Below, piece by piece: positions 34,483 to 47,400 of a DNA stretch of 64,000 nucleotides; the stretch's first letter is position 1, and the number at the start of each line of letters is the position of its first letter. Below the pieces are notes generated by a model, which saw nothing but the letters and a program-made list of their open reading frames with translations, searched no databases and had not been told where the DNA came from. Source of the DNA: Triglochin maritima (lineage: Eukaryota > Streptophyta > Magnoliopsida > Alismatales > Juncaginaceae); contig OY821771.1 in assembly GCA_963682175.1 (NCBI GenBank), forward strand, positions 39,638,201-39,702,200, in the 5' to 3' direction. The position numbers and the translations under genes were made by a program.

Positions 34483-37400
34483 TTGGGTCTGAAATAAGTT
34501 GATGGATCCAAACTTGTGAAGTATGTTTGAGAACGTCTTGTGGTCAAAAGCTTTTGTGAAGATATTTGCGAGTTGATCTTTACTAGAGACGTATGGGACT
34601 TCTATTTGCTTTGACTGGATTTTCTTTCTGATGAAGTGACAGTCAACTTCTATATGTTTAGTCCTTTCATGAAAGACCGGATTTGAGATGATATGTCGTG
34701 CTGCATTGTTATCACAAAACATATTCATTGGCTCCTGGGTGTTGATGTTCATATCTTTGAGCAACTGGTTGAGCCAGATTAATTCGCTAGTGGTGGAAGC
34801 CATGACATGGTATTCTGCTTCTGCACTGGAGTAGGAGCCAGATTAATTCGCTGTTGATGTTCATATCTTTTTGCTCCTCCAAGTAACTAGATTGCCTCCT
34901 ACAAAGGTGCAAAAGCCAGTGGTGGATCTTCGATCATGACTCTCTGCCCAATCTGCATAAGAGTAGCCAATTATTGAATTAGAGTTATTGTTTTTCATCC
35001 AAAGTCTTTGCCCTGGAGTATTCTTAAGATAGCATAAGATCCTATTTATGATGTCTAAGTGGTGAGTGTGAGGAGAATGCATGAATCGACTAACTATACT
35101 AACAACATAGGTAATGTCAGGACGGGTGACTGTGAGATATATTACTTTACCAATGAGTCTTTGAAATTGACCGACGTCACTTAGAGGTGTACCGTCGGTG
35201 GGTCCTATTTTTTGTTGGTTTCAATTGGTGTGTTTACAGGTTTAACACCTATTTTACTTGTTTCTTTGAGAAGGTCTAGAATGTATTTCTTTTGAGAAAA
35301 TAAAATACCCTTTTTTGAGTAGGCAATTTCAATTCCAAGAAAATATTTCATGTATCCTAAATCTTTTATGTCAAATTTGGATTTTAAGTAACTTTATATT
35401 TTATTTATTTCTTGATCGCTATCTCCAGTTATTATAATGTCATCTACATATATAAGTACTATGGTTGTGATATTATGACTATGTTTAGTAAACATGGATG
35501 CATCGGCAGAGCTCTTCAAAAAATCGTAAAGAAGGAAAGAGTGACTGAGTTTGGCATACCATGCTCGTGGTGATTGCTTTAGTCCATATATGGACTTATG
35601 AAGCTTGCATACCTGGTGGGGAGTTGTGATGTAGCCTGGAGGAGGAGTCATGTTGACTTCTTCTTCAAGGTTTCCCTGCAGAAAGGTATTTTTTTACATC
35701 CATTTGAAAAAGATTCCACCCTTTGTTTATAGCTATGGACAGGAGAACACGAACAATGTTCATTTTGGCCACGAGTGCAAAAGTTTCTATGTAGTCAATC
35801 CCGTAGGTTTGAGTATACCCTTTTGCCACGAGGTGGGCTTTATATCTCTCAATTTTACCATTACTATGATATTTGATTTTATAGACCTATTTACATCCAA
35901 CGGGTTTTATACCTGCTTGAAGAGGGACAAGGGACCAAGTTTTGTTGCCTTCTAAGGCTCCTAGTTCTTCCTCCATGACTTTAACCCAATTTATATTTCC
36001 TAATGTTTCATGATATGATGTGGGTTCTTTATTATTGTCTATTTGGGTTAGGAAGGTTTAAAGTTATGAGATAGATGGTTGTAGGACAAGTAGTCCTGAA
36101 TGGGGTAGGTAACCTGTGACACAATACAATCATTAAGTCTGGTAGGAGTGCGAGATGGACGTGTGGATTCCTTGGTGGAGGTTCATCTTCATTTCCCCCT
36201 TCGTTGCCAACAGGTGGAACATCTTCGACTTGTGGTGTGGGAGTAGGATCTTGCAGGTCATCTTCTTCTTGCGGAGTGCATGGTGAATGTAGAGGTTTGT
36301 TGAACAAGTCCATGATGGGAACTGGAATGGCAGCGGATGGATCGTCGTCTTTGCCGGGAGTGAAGAACGGTTCATTCTCAAAAAAAGTTACATCTCTTGA
36401 AACATACATTTTACAATTTTTGGGGTCATAACATTTGTACCCTTTTTTTTCTAAAAGAATATCCCAAAAAAATACATTTGACAGAATTGTAATCTAGTTT
36501 ATCCTCCTGTTTCCTGTGAACAAAACAAGTACATCCAAAAAATTTAAGATGATCAATCTTTATTTTTTTATTGTGTAAGATTTCCAATGGTTGTTTATTA
36601 TTAGTTGTGGGACTAGGGAGACGATTAATAATATACATTGCAGTGAGAATAACATCAGACCAAAAACGTTTGGGAACATTATTTTGAAAAAGTAGGGAAC
36701 GAGTAACATTTAAAAGATTAAGATTTTTCCGTTGAGAATTCCCATTTTGTTGAGGTGTATTAATGCATGTGGTTTGATGAAAAATTCTTTTTTGTTTTAA
36801 TAGGTTTTGAAACACATTACTCATGTATTCTGAGTCATTGTTAGATCTAAAAACCGAATTTTGGCATCATACATGTTTTCAACAAATGCAAGAAATTCAC
36901 AAAAAAATTGTGTAAGCACCTGATTTTGTTTTTAATAAATAAATCCATGTAGTGCGTGAGAAATCATCGATAAAGCTGATGAAATACCGAAAACCATTAT
37001 GAGAGTCTATGAGAGCAGGTCCCCAAATATCAGAATGAACTAATTCAAAAGGAACTTGAGTATGAGTAGTAGAATTAGAAAAGAGTAAACGAGTTTGTTT
37101 TGATAACTGACAAATATCGCATAAAAGTTCATATTTAAGCAAAGGAAATAAACACTTTAATACTTTATGGGATGTGTGACCCATCCTTTTGTGCCAAAGT
37201 TCTTGGTTATTGGGGGATCCAGCATGCATGGCTTTGTTAAACGATTCAAGCACATACAACCCATTTGAGACAGTGCCTCTACCAATCATCCTCAATGTGG
37301 TGCGATCCTGAAAGATGACGTCATGAGGGGTAAATATAACATTACAATTAAGTGTTCTAGTGATCCTGGCAACTGATAGTAAGTTTGTGTCAAAATTGGG

Positions 37401-38824
37401 AACATACAAGATTTTATCATGAAATTTGTTAATTAACTCAGCATCTCCTGTGCCTTTAATCTTTACTTTATCACCCTTTTCTACAGTAACGAATTTATTT
37501 AGTAATGTTAGATTATTTTTTTATATTTGTTAACATAGTAGGATCTCCAGTCATTTGATCAGTAGCCCCAGAATCGATAATCTAGTGTTTTATATTAGCT
37601 TTAACTGCTGAAAGGGCATGAAAGTGACAGTTAATTAGTTTTTGTTCCATACCTGATAAATTACCTGTTCTGGGGGTAGTTCGTTGCAAATATTCATTGA
37701 GGTGTCCCACCATGGCACTTATCTGGTTCGGATCTGGAGCTCCACCACTTGAGTTCGTCAACCCGTTTAACATGTTTGGTCCATTTAAGCCCAGTCTGTG
37801 TCCATGCGATATCGGGGTCGGAAGAAAACCCGACTTGACAATCCGGAGTATAAAACCCGTTGTTGTTTCCAAATCTATCATTCGTGTTAGGGTTACGGTT
37901 CTAGACGTCTGAGTGGTCGCCGCCGTCTCTGGGCTGGCTTGCGCTGCCACCGGCGATCCCTTCCACCATATTAGCTCTGGCGTTTCTTTCTCCGTTCTTG
38001 GGTGGCCTGAGATGAGGAAAAAGAAACCAACAAGAATTTTTATTATGTCCTTGTTTCTTACAGTTCTCACAATGCTCGTTTGCTTTGTTGCCGAGTCACC
38101 TTTTTGTGTTGTTGTTGCCCTTAGCCTGGTTACGACCGACAATGAAGGCCTGATTTTCGGAGTTTGGATTTGTATTGTTGTTGTTCATAGTTTTTCTCCG
38201 TGTTTCCTCGTGTTGAATGATGCTTGTGATGGTCGTGAGGCTCGGTAGCTCCGGTGCCATGAGTATCTGCGACCGTATGACTTCATAACTGGGATCTAAT
38301 CCTACCAGGAACTGGTAGATTTGGTTCTCTTCTTGTCTGATTTGAATGGTTTTTGCGTCTGTGGTTGGAGGTTCATAAATCTTCAACTCATCCCATCGCC
38401 TCCTGAGAGTACAGAGGTACTCAGTGATGGAAGTTGAGTTTTGGCGTGTTTGGGAGATCTCTTGTTTGATTTTGAAGACATGCGCAAAGTTCTCCGTCTT
38501 CCCTTAGTGGTCTTGAACGGAGTCCCACAATTCTTTTGCGCTTTCTTTGTAGAGGAAGATTTCGGCGATGTTGGGTTGCATGGACGCAAGGAGCCAGGAC
38601 ATGACCTGATGGTCCCTCGTTTGCCATTTTTCTTGCTTTGTTTCTGTCCCCGCCCCTTCAGGTTTTGCGACCTTCCCCGTGATGTGGCCAACCCTCCCCC
38701 AGCCACTGAGGGAAATGGTTACTCCCCTTGCCCAGGAGAGGAAGTTGGTCCCATTCAGAGGAGTTGAGACGAGGCGCTGGGATGTGGCTGCTTCTGGGTG
38801 GTTTATTCCGGTGTCGTCCGACAT
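34483..38824 (-). pseudogene. Copia gag-pol, broken
   Basis: Start MSDDTGINHPE at 38824 (gag). Then, in order on the minus strand, there is a gag body (LIGLDPSYEVIRSQIL-type segment, 38250-38330), a zinc-knuckle segment (NCKKQGH, near 38060), a protease DSGATDQM (near 37570), GAG-pre-integrase (ELWHKRMGHTS, near 37190) and integrase (ELVHSDIWGP...FIDDFSRTTW, 36930-37060). RT follows with LHKSIYGLKQSPRAWY and YVDDIII (35430-35610), and RNase H with YADWAESHDRRSTTGF and SSKDQLANIFTKAF (34540-34960). A stop at 38504-38506 interrupts gag, others cut each later domain, and a block of RNase H sequence is missing near 34840. It cannot make a functional polyprotein. Confidence 0.92.
34835..34870. repeat. 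36-bp templated filler inside the copia RNase H region
   Basis: 18 bp of 34771-34788 (GAGCCAGATTAATTCGCT) is repeated at 34835-34852 and is followed without a gap by 18 bp of 34741-34758 (GTTGATGTTCATATCTTT) at 34853-34870, at a place where coding sequence is missing. Confidence 0.85.
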
Positions 38825-38942
38825 TGTTTTGGTTTTGTTTGGGTGCGGATGTCGGTTGTAGTTAGTCGTCAACCCCTTTGTAGAAGGTGACGCCGATGAT
38901 GACCTCCGGGAGGTTCTGAGGTTTGAGCGTTTGTGGATCAAC

Positions 38943-38954
38943 GCTCTGATACCA
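38943..38954 (-). other. Primer-binding site of the copia element
   Basis: TGGTATCAGAGC on the minus strand, complementary to the 3' end of plant initiator tRNA-Met, directly after the 5' LTR. Confidence 0.92.
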
Positions 38955-39181
38955 TATTGAATTCGATCGAGAGTTGTGGAGGAAGAAGAAAAAAGAGTAT
39001 TTTGTTTTATTGTTTTTTTCGTTGTGTACATATGAGAATACCGGAATATATATGTGTGTGTTTACATAGCCATTGGTAGAAGATGTTGTAGTGATTTCTT
39101 TCCTTGAAGAGATGTTGTCATAGAAGGAGGAGCGTGGATGCTCTCCAACGGTCGAGTCTGTGTAAGGTAAGTTTCTCAACA
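38955..39181 (-). repeat. 5' LTR of the copia element
   Basis: 227 bp, TGTTGAGAAAC to GAATTCAATA on the minus strand; next to the primer-binding site on one side and the TATTA duplication on the other. Confidence 0.95.
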
Positions 39182-39209
39182 TATTATCTGTCTCATTTTT
39201 AGGCATAGG

Positions 39210-39568
39210 GGCCACATATGTGTATATGCAATTTCCCAAAATTCAAAAAGGATTTCATCCATGAGGCACCTATGTATATATAATTAGACCTTTGAAAAGT
39301 TATATTAGGATTAATTTCTCGATGATCCTATACTAATGAATTTAAAAGATTGAAAGCCTGAAAAAAAATCGTGTTATAAATGAGGTAAACAAAGAAAATT
39401 TTAATGTAACACCCAAAAAAGGAAATATTATGGGACAAGTCAGATTCATCGGATATTTTCATATCATACATTTTTTTATTTTTAGGTGACAACCGAGGAC
39501 AAAAAGTGAAACGTAACCCAAAGAATAAAAATCAGCAAGAATTGCCTATCACCAATAATGGTAATTAA

Positions 39569-39600
<32 letters not shown>

Positions 39601-39939
39601 TAAATAAATAGATAGACTAGTTGAACACGTGAGGAGATTGACCTCCTACTAATTTCTCTATGGAATTTAATTGGAAATATAGATCCCATCACTTGTTGTC
39701 CAATGTCCAAGTTTAATTATTCCCCAAGCTACCAATTTGGCCACTTAAGTTTGTAATTTCTTCCAAAATCTACGTGGTTTTAGTGTAATTATTTATCAGG
39801 ACACTTCATAGGTACGTGCTAAGGTTGGCTGGTTAGAAAAGAAAGCTTTCGGAGGAGAAAATGGTCTAGGGTTTCTCGGACCTCAGGACCAACTTCTCAA
39901 TCCAGCACATGGAATAACTGGCATCCGGACTCCCTCTGC
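39210..39939. other. Upstream region of the asparaginase gene
   Basis: Lies between the nested copia/MITE and the asparaginase TATA box. It includes a long C run (39570-39594) and otherwise AT-rich sequence that should contain the promoter. Confidence 0.5.
39570..39594. repeat. Poly-C tract, 25 bp
   Basis: Uninterrupted C run about 345 bp upstream of the asparaginase TATA box. The true length is uncertain because such runs are error-prone in sequencing. Confidence 0.9.
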
Positions 39940-39946
39940 TATAAAT
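39940..39946 (+). promoter_or_regulatory. TATA box of the asparaginase gene
   Basis: TATAAAT 116 bp upstream of the start codon. The predicted leader contains a GA-repeat tract directly before ATG. Confidence 0.75.
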
Positions 39947-40061
39947 TGACCACCACCCCTTCTCTTCCTCTCCACAACTAACCAAGGACACCAAACTTGG
40001 AGAGAAAATAGAGAGTTAGTTTTTTAGAAGTTTAGTTAAGAAGAAAGAGAGAGAGAGAGAG

Positions 40062-41613
40062 ATGGGCAAAGGTTGGGCAATTGCTGTTCATGGTGGTGCT
40101 GGTGTGGACCCAAATCTTCCACTTGAACGTCAAGAGGAAGCCAAACAACTCCTCACCCGTTGCCTCCACCTCGGCATCGCCGCCCTTCGTTCTTCTCGTT
40201 CTGCCCTCGATGTGGTCGAGCTTGTTGTAAGCTTCCTTTCTCAGTCACCACCACGTCAACATGCATCAAATTTTGCAATGTCATGATAAATTAGATTAAG
40301 AATACACGTGTGTTCATGTTCTAATAGTTAATAACGTTGTTCATATATCATATTTTGTTTCAAACGTGTGGTTGGTTATATATGACCCGATGATTAATAA
40401 CGATTTTGTAACAGTAGAATAGTAGATCTAACATATTATTCTACTTATATTCATGTTGCAACGTCCATTATTTATTTTCTTCGTGCATCCGGTAAAGGAA
40501 GACATTGTTTTCGTGCATCTGCCTTTTCCATGTGCGATCGGCGGTTTGGCACATTCATCTGAAAACAATTTCTTTTAAGGGATTCTTGAATAGCGTGGCT
40601 TATTCTTAATGAATTTCTGGGCTCCACTAAAGAATTTGTCGTGTTCGACATGTGCTTGGATTCATGCCTAGCCCTTGCCCTCACCGCTCAAACTGACGGT
40701 GATCAAAGATGGTCCAAGTGTATAACAATTTTTCCAAAAGTTGTTTCTTCCCCACCAGAAATCAACCTACGATTGAACAAAATAATGAAAATCATATTTC
40801 AATTCCACAATATTGCTGCAAATCTGAACGTAAAAAATAACAAAGATGTCTTCACACAAATCTTAAAGTCTTAAAACAAAACAAGTAAACTGATACAAAC
40901 CTATTATTTTCAACAGGTGCGGGAATTGGAAACAGACCCAGTCTTCAACTCCGGAAGAGGCTCAGCTCTGACATGCAATGGAACAGTCGAGATGGAGGCG
41001 AGCATCATGGACGGGGTCGGCCGACGATGCGGGGCGGTATCGGGCTTGTCGACGGTGAAGAACCCGGTGTCGCTGGCGAGGCTGGTGATGGAGAGGTCTC
41101 CCCACTCCTACCTCGCCTTCGACGGCGCCGAGGAGTTCGCCAGAGAACAGGTCAGCTCCAACACGTGTCGTCCTTACGACCAGGATCTGGTTGCGGACAT
41201 GTCGGTCCCATGGTCTGACCATGTGATACTTGTTGTGACGTGGGAAGTGGATCTTCACGGGCCGGCGTGGAATCTTTTCTGGGCCTTTTGCGATGACATA
41301 CACCTTAATTGGTGTATTTAGGATGTAGTGGAACTGTGGAAGGTTTTAGAAGTCTTACAGTAAAGAATCTAAAGATACAGTACTCATGAAAGAGACTTGG
41401 AATGGACAAAATATCATTGGATGACAAAGTTAAAACATAATTTAGTCCACAAGTCAAAATTGACGAACCATACAAATTGTTATATTGATTAAGTCTGATA
41501 ACGAAAAATTTATGCCTTAGAAATGAATAAAAATAAACAAGAGAGGATTATTTTTGGTGGTTTGAGAAATTATATAGGGTAGGAATAGAAATATCAAGTA
41601 AAAAGTAAGGAGA

Positions 41614-41652
<39 letters not shown>

Positions 41653-43029
41653 CACACAGAAAACAGGAAGCTGGTGATTTATTAGACCTGGATTCTTGGT
41701 TAACCACAAACCAGTGTGAAAATAGAAGGGTTTTTTATCACAACAAAAAATGATGACGTAAGAGATGACCGTCTCTATTTACGTGGCGGTGTTTCGAACA
41801 AACGTTTCTTTTGGCGGAGATCCGCTCCCACTTGAGCACCTTCTCCACTGTCCACCTATTCTTGCCTTTTTAATTATAAGAAAACAATTTAATTGCTTAT
41901 TTAGTAAATAAAAAACAGTTTAATTGTTGTTTAGTTGTTTGACGTTTTGAATGCCAACAAATGCGCAGGGAGCCGAAGTGGTGGATAACTCGTACTTCAT
42001 AACAGAGGAAAACGTGGGCATGTTAAAGTTGGCCAAGGAAGCCAACAGCATCATGGTATGTAGTAACCTTCACATGATCACATCCTTGACCCATGTATAT
42101 TGCTTGACTGGTCTTACAAATAGCAAGCAAGTTAGTTTCAGAATGACAAGTTACTTGACTAATTGAGTTGAATCAAACTGACTAACTGTACCTCTTGTTT
42201 GAATCCACATCACATCATTTAATTTGCACCCGTGTGAATGAAAGTTATTGGATAACTTTTAAAAAGAAATCATATCCCCAGTTTGAATTCTCTTCAAAAT
42301 ACAACAAACTTCAATGGGAATGGTTTCCATCTGACCTCTGAAAGTACTTCCGAGGTTGGAAATGGTAATTTAGTTTATTGCGGTAAGAGTGATGCATATA
42401 TATATGGTGAATTATAACGCTACCAAATTACATAATTTGATAACAAGGAATTTAATTAATCTAATTACGACGAACCAGAACGAGAAATTCCACAGAGAAT
42501 CTTACATCGATCCACTCTTGAATTTCAGTTCGACTATAGAGTTCCCCTTCAGGACACATGCAGCTCAACAACCAGTACTCTCCTAAACAAAGAGCACATG
42601 AACGGCCTCCCAATCAGCATCTACGCCCCGGAAACCGTTGGCTGCGTAGTAGTAGACTCCGAAGGCCGGTGCGCGGCCTCCACCTCCACAGGCGGGCTCA
42701 TGAACAAGCGTCTCGGAAGAATTGGCGACTCGCCCCTCATTGGCTCGGGAACCTACGCCTGCAACTCCTGCGCCATTTCGTGCACAGGCGAGGGAGAGGC
42801 CATAATCCGGGCCACTTTAGCGCGCGACGTGGCGGCGGTTATGGAGTACAAGGGACTCGGGTTGCAGGAGGCGGTCGAGTTCGTGGTCAAGCACAGGCTT
42901 GACGAGGGGAAAGCTGGTTTGATCGCGGTGTCGGGCAACGGGGAGGTGGCCTACGGGTTTAATACGACCGGGATGTTTAGAGGGTGTGCAACTGAGGATG
43001 GGTTTATGGAGGTTGGGATTTGGGAGTGA
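40062..43029 (+). CDS. Isoaspartyl peptidase/L-asparaginase, plant potassium-dependent type (ASPGB1/At3g16150-like)
   Basis: Ntn-hydrolase that releases ammonia and aspartate from asparagine and cleaves isoaspartyl dipeptides; made as a precursor that cuts itself into alpha and beta subunits in the cytosol. Exons 40062-40226, 40917-41150, 41969-42055 and 42529-43029 join in frame to 328 aa, close to the usual 320-330. Visible motifs: [16 protein letters not shown] (5-20), [15 protein letters not shown] (59-73), [19 protein letters not shown], the autocleavage site [11 protein letters not shown] with Thr198 as the expected nucleophile, [30 protein letters not shown] and the C-terminal [15 protein letters not shown]. 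The segment before the cleavage site (about 166-186, Ser/Thr-rich) is the variable linker of the family. All introns are GT-AG. The gene looks intact. The potassium-dependent subtype is called from overall similarity to At3g16150 and is inference. Confidence 0.95.
41619..41647. repeat. (TA)n microsatellite in asparaginase intron 2
   Basis: About 15 AT units inside the 818-bp second intron. Confidence 0.95.
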
Positions 43030-44205
43030 TTATGCTAATCTTATTGGGTAACTATGGACCTATGGTTGTTTAGGTGTGTTGTGGATTGAATAAGAAGTGG
43101 AGTTGTATGTGGCTTTGATTGGTGGGATTAGTATGATGTTGTATGTTCAGTTATGTGCAGAAGAGGTTTGTTGGTACTACCTGTGATATGTAAGAGATTT
43201 CAATGGTTATGACTTATGAAATTAGTAATCTACTAAGACTTGCCATTGAATGGAATATCAAGTGATTTGAACATAATGTCTGTTTAATCAAGCTCAACAC
43301 TTACTAAGTTGATCTAATGGGCTGCTATTATTGAAACTTCATCCCAGTCCAATATCGCTTAAATGGGCCGATTCAGCTACTGGCTCCTGTTAAAAAAATT
43401 GATTCTTTCTGGATACAAACAGAAGAACATTACAACGAAACGAAGTGATCACTCTCGAGTCTCTTAGATGTTTGACGATGTCATTTATGTTGGAAAAAAG
43501 TTTCAATGTTCCACCCGGATGTTTTGGTTCCCAAAGTTTTCCAATCTACTTTGCTCCATGATCTTAAAAAAAACAAAATCCAGCTCCACCCTATTAGTTT
43601 TCATAGGAAGGGTGTTTGGTTAAAGCCCGATTAGGATTATTTTATAAACATACAACATTAGAGGGTTCTCCACAATCGCTCCACTTGTCTAACCTTACAG
43701 TGGTTACAAAAATTTAAACCCATATAAACCCCATCCTCCATCAACACTCAGGTCATGTTTATAAGTTCCTTGTAGTTTGGAGTGTGACTATTTTGATTAC
43801 ACTTCATCGATTAATTCATTAAATTGAAGTTTGTAACAACGTAACCAAATTAGAGAAGCAACCGTAATAATTAAAAAGTAAAATTTTTGAAATGCAAAAA
43901 TAAATAAAAAAATCCACTTTATATTTCCTATTTTTTATCCCCATTTCGTAAGGTTATTTTTTGTACTCTCCCAAATTAATCACTAACTTTAAGCCGTTAA
44001 TAAATGGAAATTTACTTATTAACGGATAAGAAGTTGTTTTTACTTTATTTTATCTACTCTACCACCCATCATATTTTCAAATTTCAAGCATGCGAATGTG
44101 ACTGTTTGTGATCGATTAAACTCTCAATCGTGTGACACTGCTGCCTGTTGAGATTCCATGATATGAAATCAACAATCTTAAAACAATGATCTAATCTCAT
44201 ATGAT
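43030..44205. other. Asparaginase 3' UTR and intergenic spacer
   Basis: The first few hundred bases should hold the 3' UTR. Nothing else was recognised before the copia LTR at 44211. Confidence 0.5.
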
Positions 44206-44210
44206 AAATG

Positions 44211-44476
44211 TGTTATGAAAATTGTGTATAGTGGATGATTCACCTTCCAAGATATTTCATCTTCCAACCAATCTATTATAACTCCTCTATTAAAATTTGT
44301 TGTAATGTGCATTATATTTACATCATCATTTAATGTAGACTATGTAACTTACACATCTCTATGTGTATATATATGATGTTGTAGTATGTATTGAGAATAT
44401 ACAAAAAAAGATGAAATACAACTCATTCATTCTCCCTCAACTTCTTGTCATTTTGTTTGATCGTTATTTTACAACA
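44211..44476 (+). repeat. 5' LTR of the second copia element
   Basis: 266 bp, paired with 49455-49720. The two differ at a number of positions, including a TATATATGATG versus TACATATGAGG segment. Confidence 0.95.
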
Positions 44477-47400
44477 CGTTATCAGCACGACTTCGCTCGA
44501 TGTGATCAACTCAAACACTAGTTGTTTGTTGTTTGTTGTTTGATTAAGTTAGTTTACAACATAAGGTTGTATTCATCTCCAAGTAGTCTTTTACAATTTA
44601 TAATATTATTAATCTATTTACTTGTTGAATATGCACATATTATATTCTTAAATGTGATGTTATATGTCTAGAAATTATACTCATATTATATTCTTAAATA
44701 TGATGTTATATGTTTACAAATTTCTAGTGCAAAATCTTGTTTTGAAATATTATATTTCGTATATATATTCTTAGATGGTGGACTATTAACTTTTATTTTA
44801 GTATGATAATCATGCACATAACATTTATAGATGCATATGAGTACGTGATTTGATAAATATGTATTAATCAATGTTTATAAGCATTTTGTTTTGCAAAAGT
44901 TGATCATATATTTGGAATATCACTAGATGACTTAACATTCCAATGATAATGACATAACTTTTTTGTGCATATGTCATATCAAATGCATGTTGTTTTGCTA
45001 AAAACTATAAACATTTCTTTTTATCTATTTTATTTTGTGTAATCTTTTATGTGATATTGATCATCTTGATTGTTAAAGAATGTTAAATATACATCTTTTG
45101 ATAAATGAACAAAAATTTACTTGTCGCATTTTTGGATGTTAAAATCCAATTTGATGCTTTTGAGAATACAAATGAAAATATATATATTGCTCGACATATT
45201 TAAATATCTTTGTGGAATAATGAAAACATGCAAATGGTATATTTTTTTCTTATAAAAGTCTACATGTTATTATTGCTTTTAACTTGTGCACCGAAAAGAA
45301 AAGAAAAAATGCTTGGATATTATATCATATTATTCTTGTCATGAAACGCTAGTTTCAATCATATTTGATGCATTTTTGCAAATCTAATATTTGATGCATC
45401 CCGTTAAGTTATCATATTATGTCACATAAAATTTCGATGTTATTTTGTTGCATAACATCTGGAAATATTATGGTTATTCTTTCCAGCACATGTGGTTTAT
45501 TTATACAATTATATATACATGATATAATGTGGTATATTGCAATAAAATTTGGGTTTTCATATTATGAAAATAATTATTTATCATATGTCATGTTATCATT
45601 GAAAAAGAAGCACTTCAGTCCCGATGGCAAAAACGGTAATCTTCACGAGGTACAAATATATAATGATATCAAGATTGTATATTCATGTGAAGAAAACTAT
45701 CAAAATGTATAGCAATCCCCGAATGATTCTTATGAGCGTCAAAAGGGTTTGCAAATGCCAAAGTCTCATAAACCTATCAAACTCATTTCCTAAATCTAGC
45801 TCTATGCGTGTCCAGAAGACCATAGAGAGTTGAGATAGGAAAATCTTATATCCATTTCACAAATTAATGATCTGATACTCTAGTAGTAGTACCGAGTCCA
45901 AAAAATCACAAGTAATTGACTTGCTCCATTCCCTGAAGTGAATGTATGAGAGCGTGAAAAATCTTACAAAAGTCTATTATAATCATTTTGTGACTATGAT
46001 TATGGATGTCAATGTGGATGAGATAAATGACAAAATAATTAATGTCATTATGGTATATAAATTCCATGATCAAAATGAGTTTATTTGTAGTTATGTGTGT
46101 TTTATTTAATAAGTAACATATACTTTATCTAGTAGATATACATGATTATATGCTGGAATACCAATATGACAAATGAGTATTATATACAATGATACAAATA
46201 TTTTGTTTAAGCTTTGATTTATTTGTCATTTATATTGAAACTATATATTTTATATTGGTCAATGTTCTCGTTAGTCCAATAAATTTTCATACTTGTGATT
46301 GTTATTCACTTACGATGATATTCTTTTTCGATATTAATAATACACATGTATATGTTGCTAACATATCGATATTCAACATTTTTTATATGTTTGTGATGAC
46401 TATTTATGTATATCATTATAATATATTTTTTAAGGATCAATAACAAAGATAATATTTGCATTATTGTCTTAAAATGGCAAAGTACACATGCATATGGTGA
46501 TATGTTGGTATGCATAATTTCTATCTAAAAGACTTATACCAAGTTACGTTGAAATTAATTGACATTCATGTGATTGAATGCATGATTCTTATTTTATATT
46601 TTGTCATTGGAAGAACCTTATCATGTATTTTGTAATAGTTGCATAAATAATTTATCTACAATAAATATTTTATTCGGCTTGAAATGAAGAGTATAGATAC
46701 TCTTCGGTCTCCTATTTGATTTAAGATCAGGAAAGATGAATTATGCATCATGTATAGTGCTGCCATGCACACTATATTAAGAGATAAGTATTTTCTAATT
46801 TGATAATGAGAAAAGTCGAAGCCACTACTGTACAAGGTCGTACAAATTTAGTAGAAAGCTACAGAAGAGTCATATCTACTATTACATGTTGAATTATCTT
46901 GGCTTTAAATGATGCATTTTATATATTGTCTCAAGAAACTTATTAAGTTTCAAATCGCAAGAATAACTTGTGTTGAGACTACAATTGAAGTAAAGTAGAA
47001 TATTTTTATATTTCTACAATCGTGTCAGGCAGGAAAAGTGCTATCAAGAAAATTACATGACTTTTGAATAATGTGTCATTACACACGTAGTGGCTTGGTC
47101 AAAAGACTTGCACTGATGGATCAAATGAATATTTATTCTAATAACATATGGTATGACCGATTGGGTCAATGAGGACATATATGATGACAAATGTTTCTGA
47201 AATTTCATATGATCATCCAATAAAGAATGAGAAGATTCTTCAACTAAGTAGGTATCTACGAGCTCTATCTTTCCGTAAGATGAGATAACTTGTGATTGAA
47301 AGTCATAAGCATAAGTTATTGCAAAATCACAATATGTGTCATCGTATTTTGGATCATGTGCCTGAAGCACATGTTACAAATTAAGCATCGATTTATAAAA

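Larger units (their letters stand above)
34239..39181 (-). mobile_element. Ty1/copia retrotransposon, full length but decayed
   Basis: Minus-strand element of 4943 bp with two LTRs (38955-39181 and 34239-34468, about 227-230 bp and highly similar). It is flanked by the 5-bp duplication TATTA (34234-34238 and 39182-39186). A primer-binding site (TGGTATCAGAGC) abuts the 5' LTR and a polypurine tract abuts the 3' LTR. Gag, protease, integrase, RT and RNase H segments are in copia order, with many stops and frameshifts. Confidence 0.95.

Noticed and set aside
41151..41321. Continuation of asparaginase exon 2 to a stop at 41321
   Set aside because: Read-through of intron 2; the GT donor at 41151 and the AG acceptor before 41969 restore the conserved family sequence.
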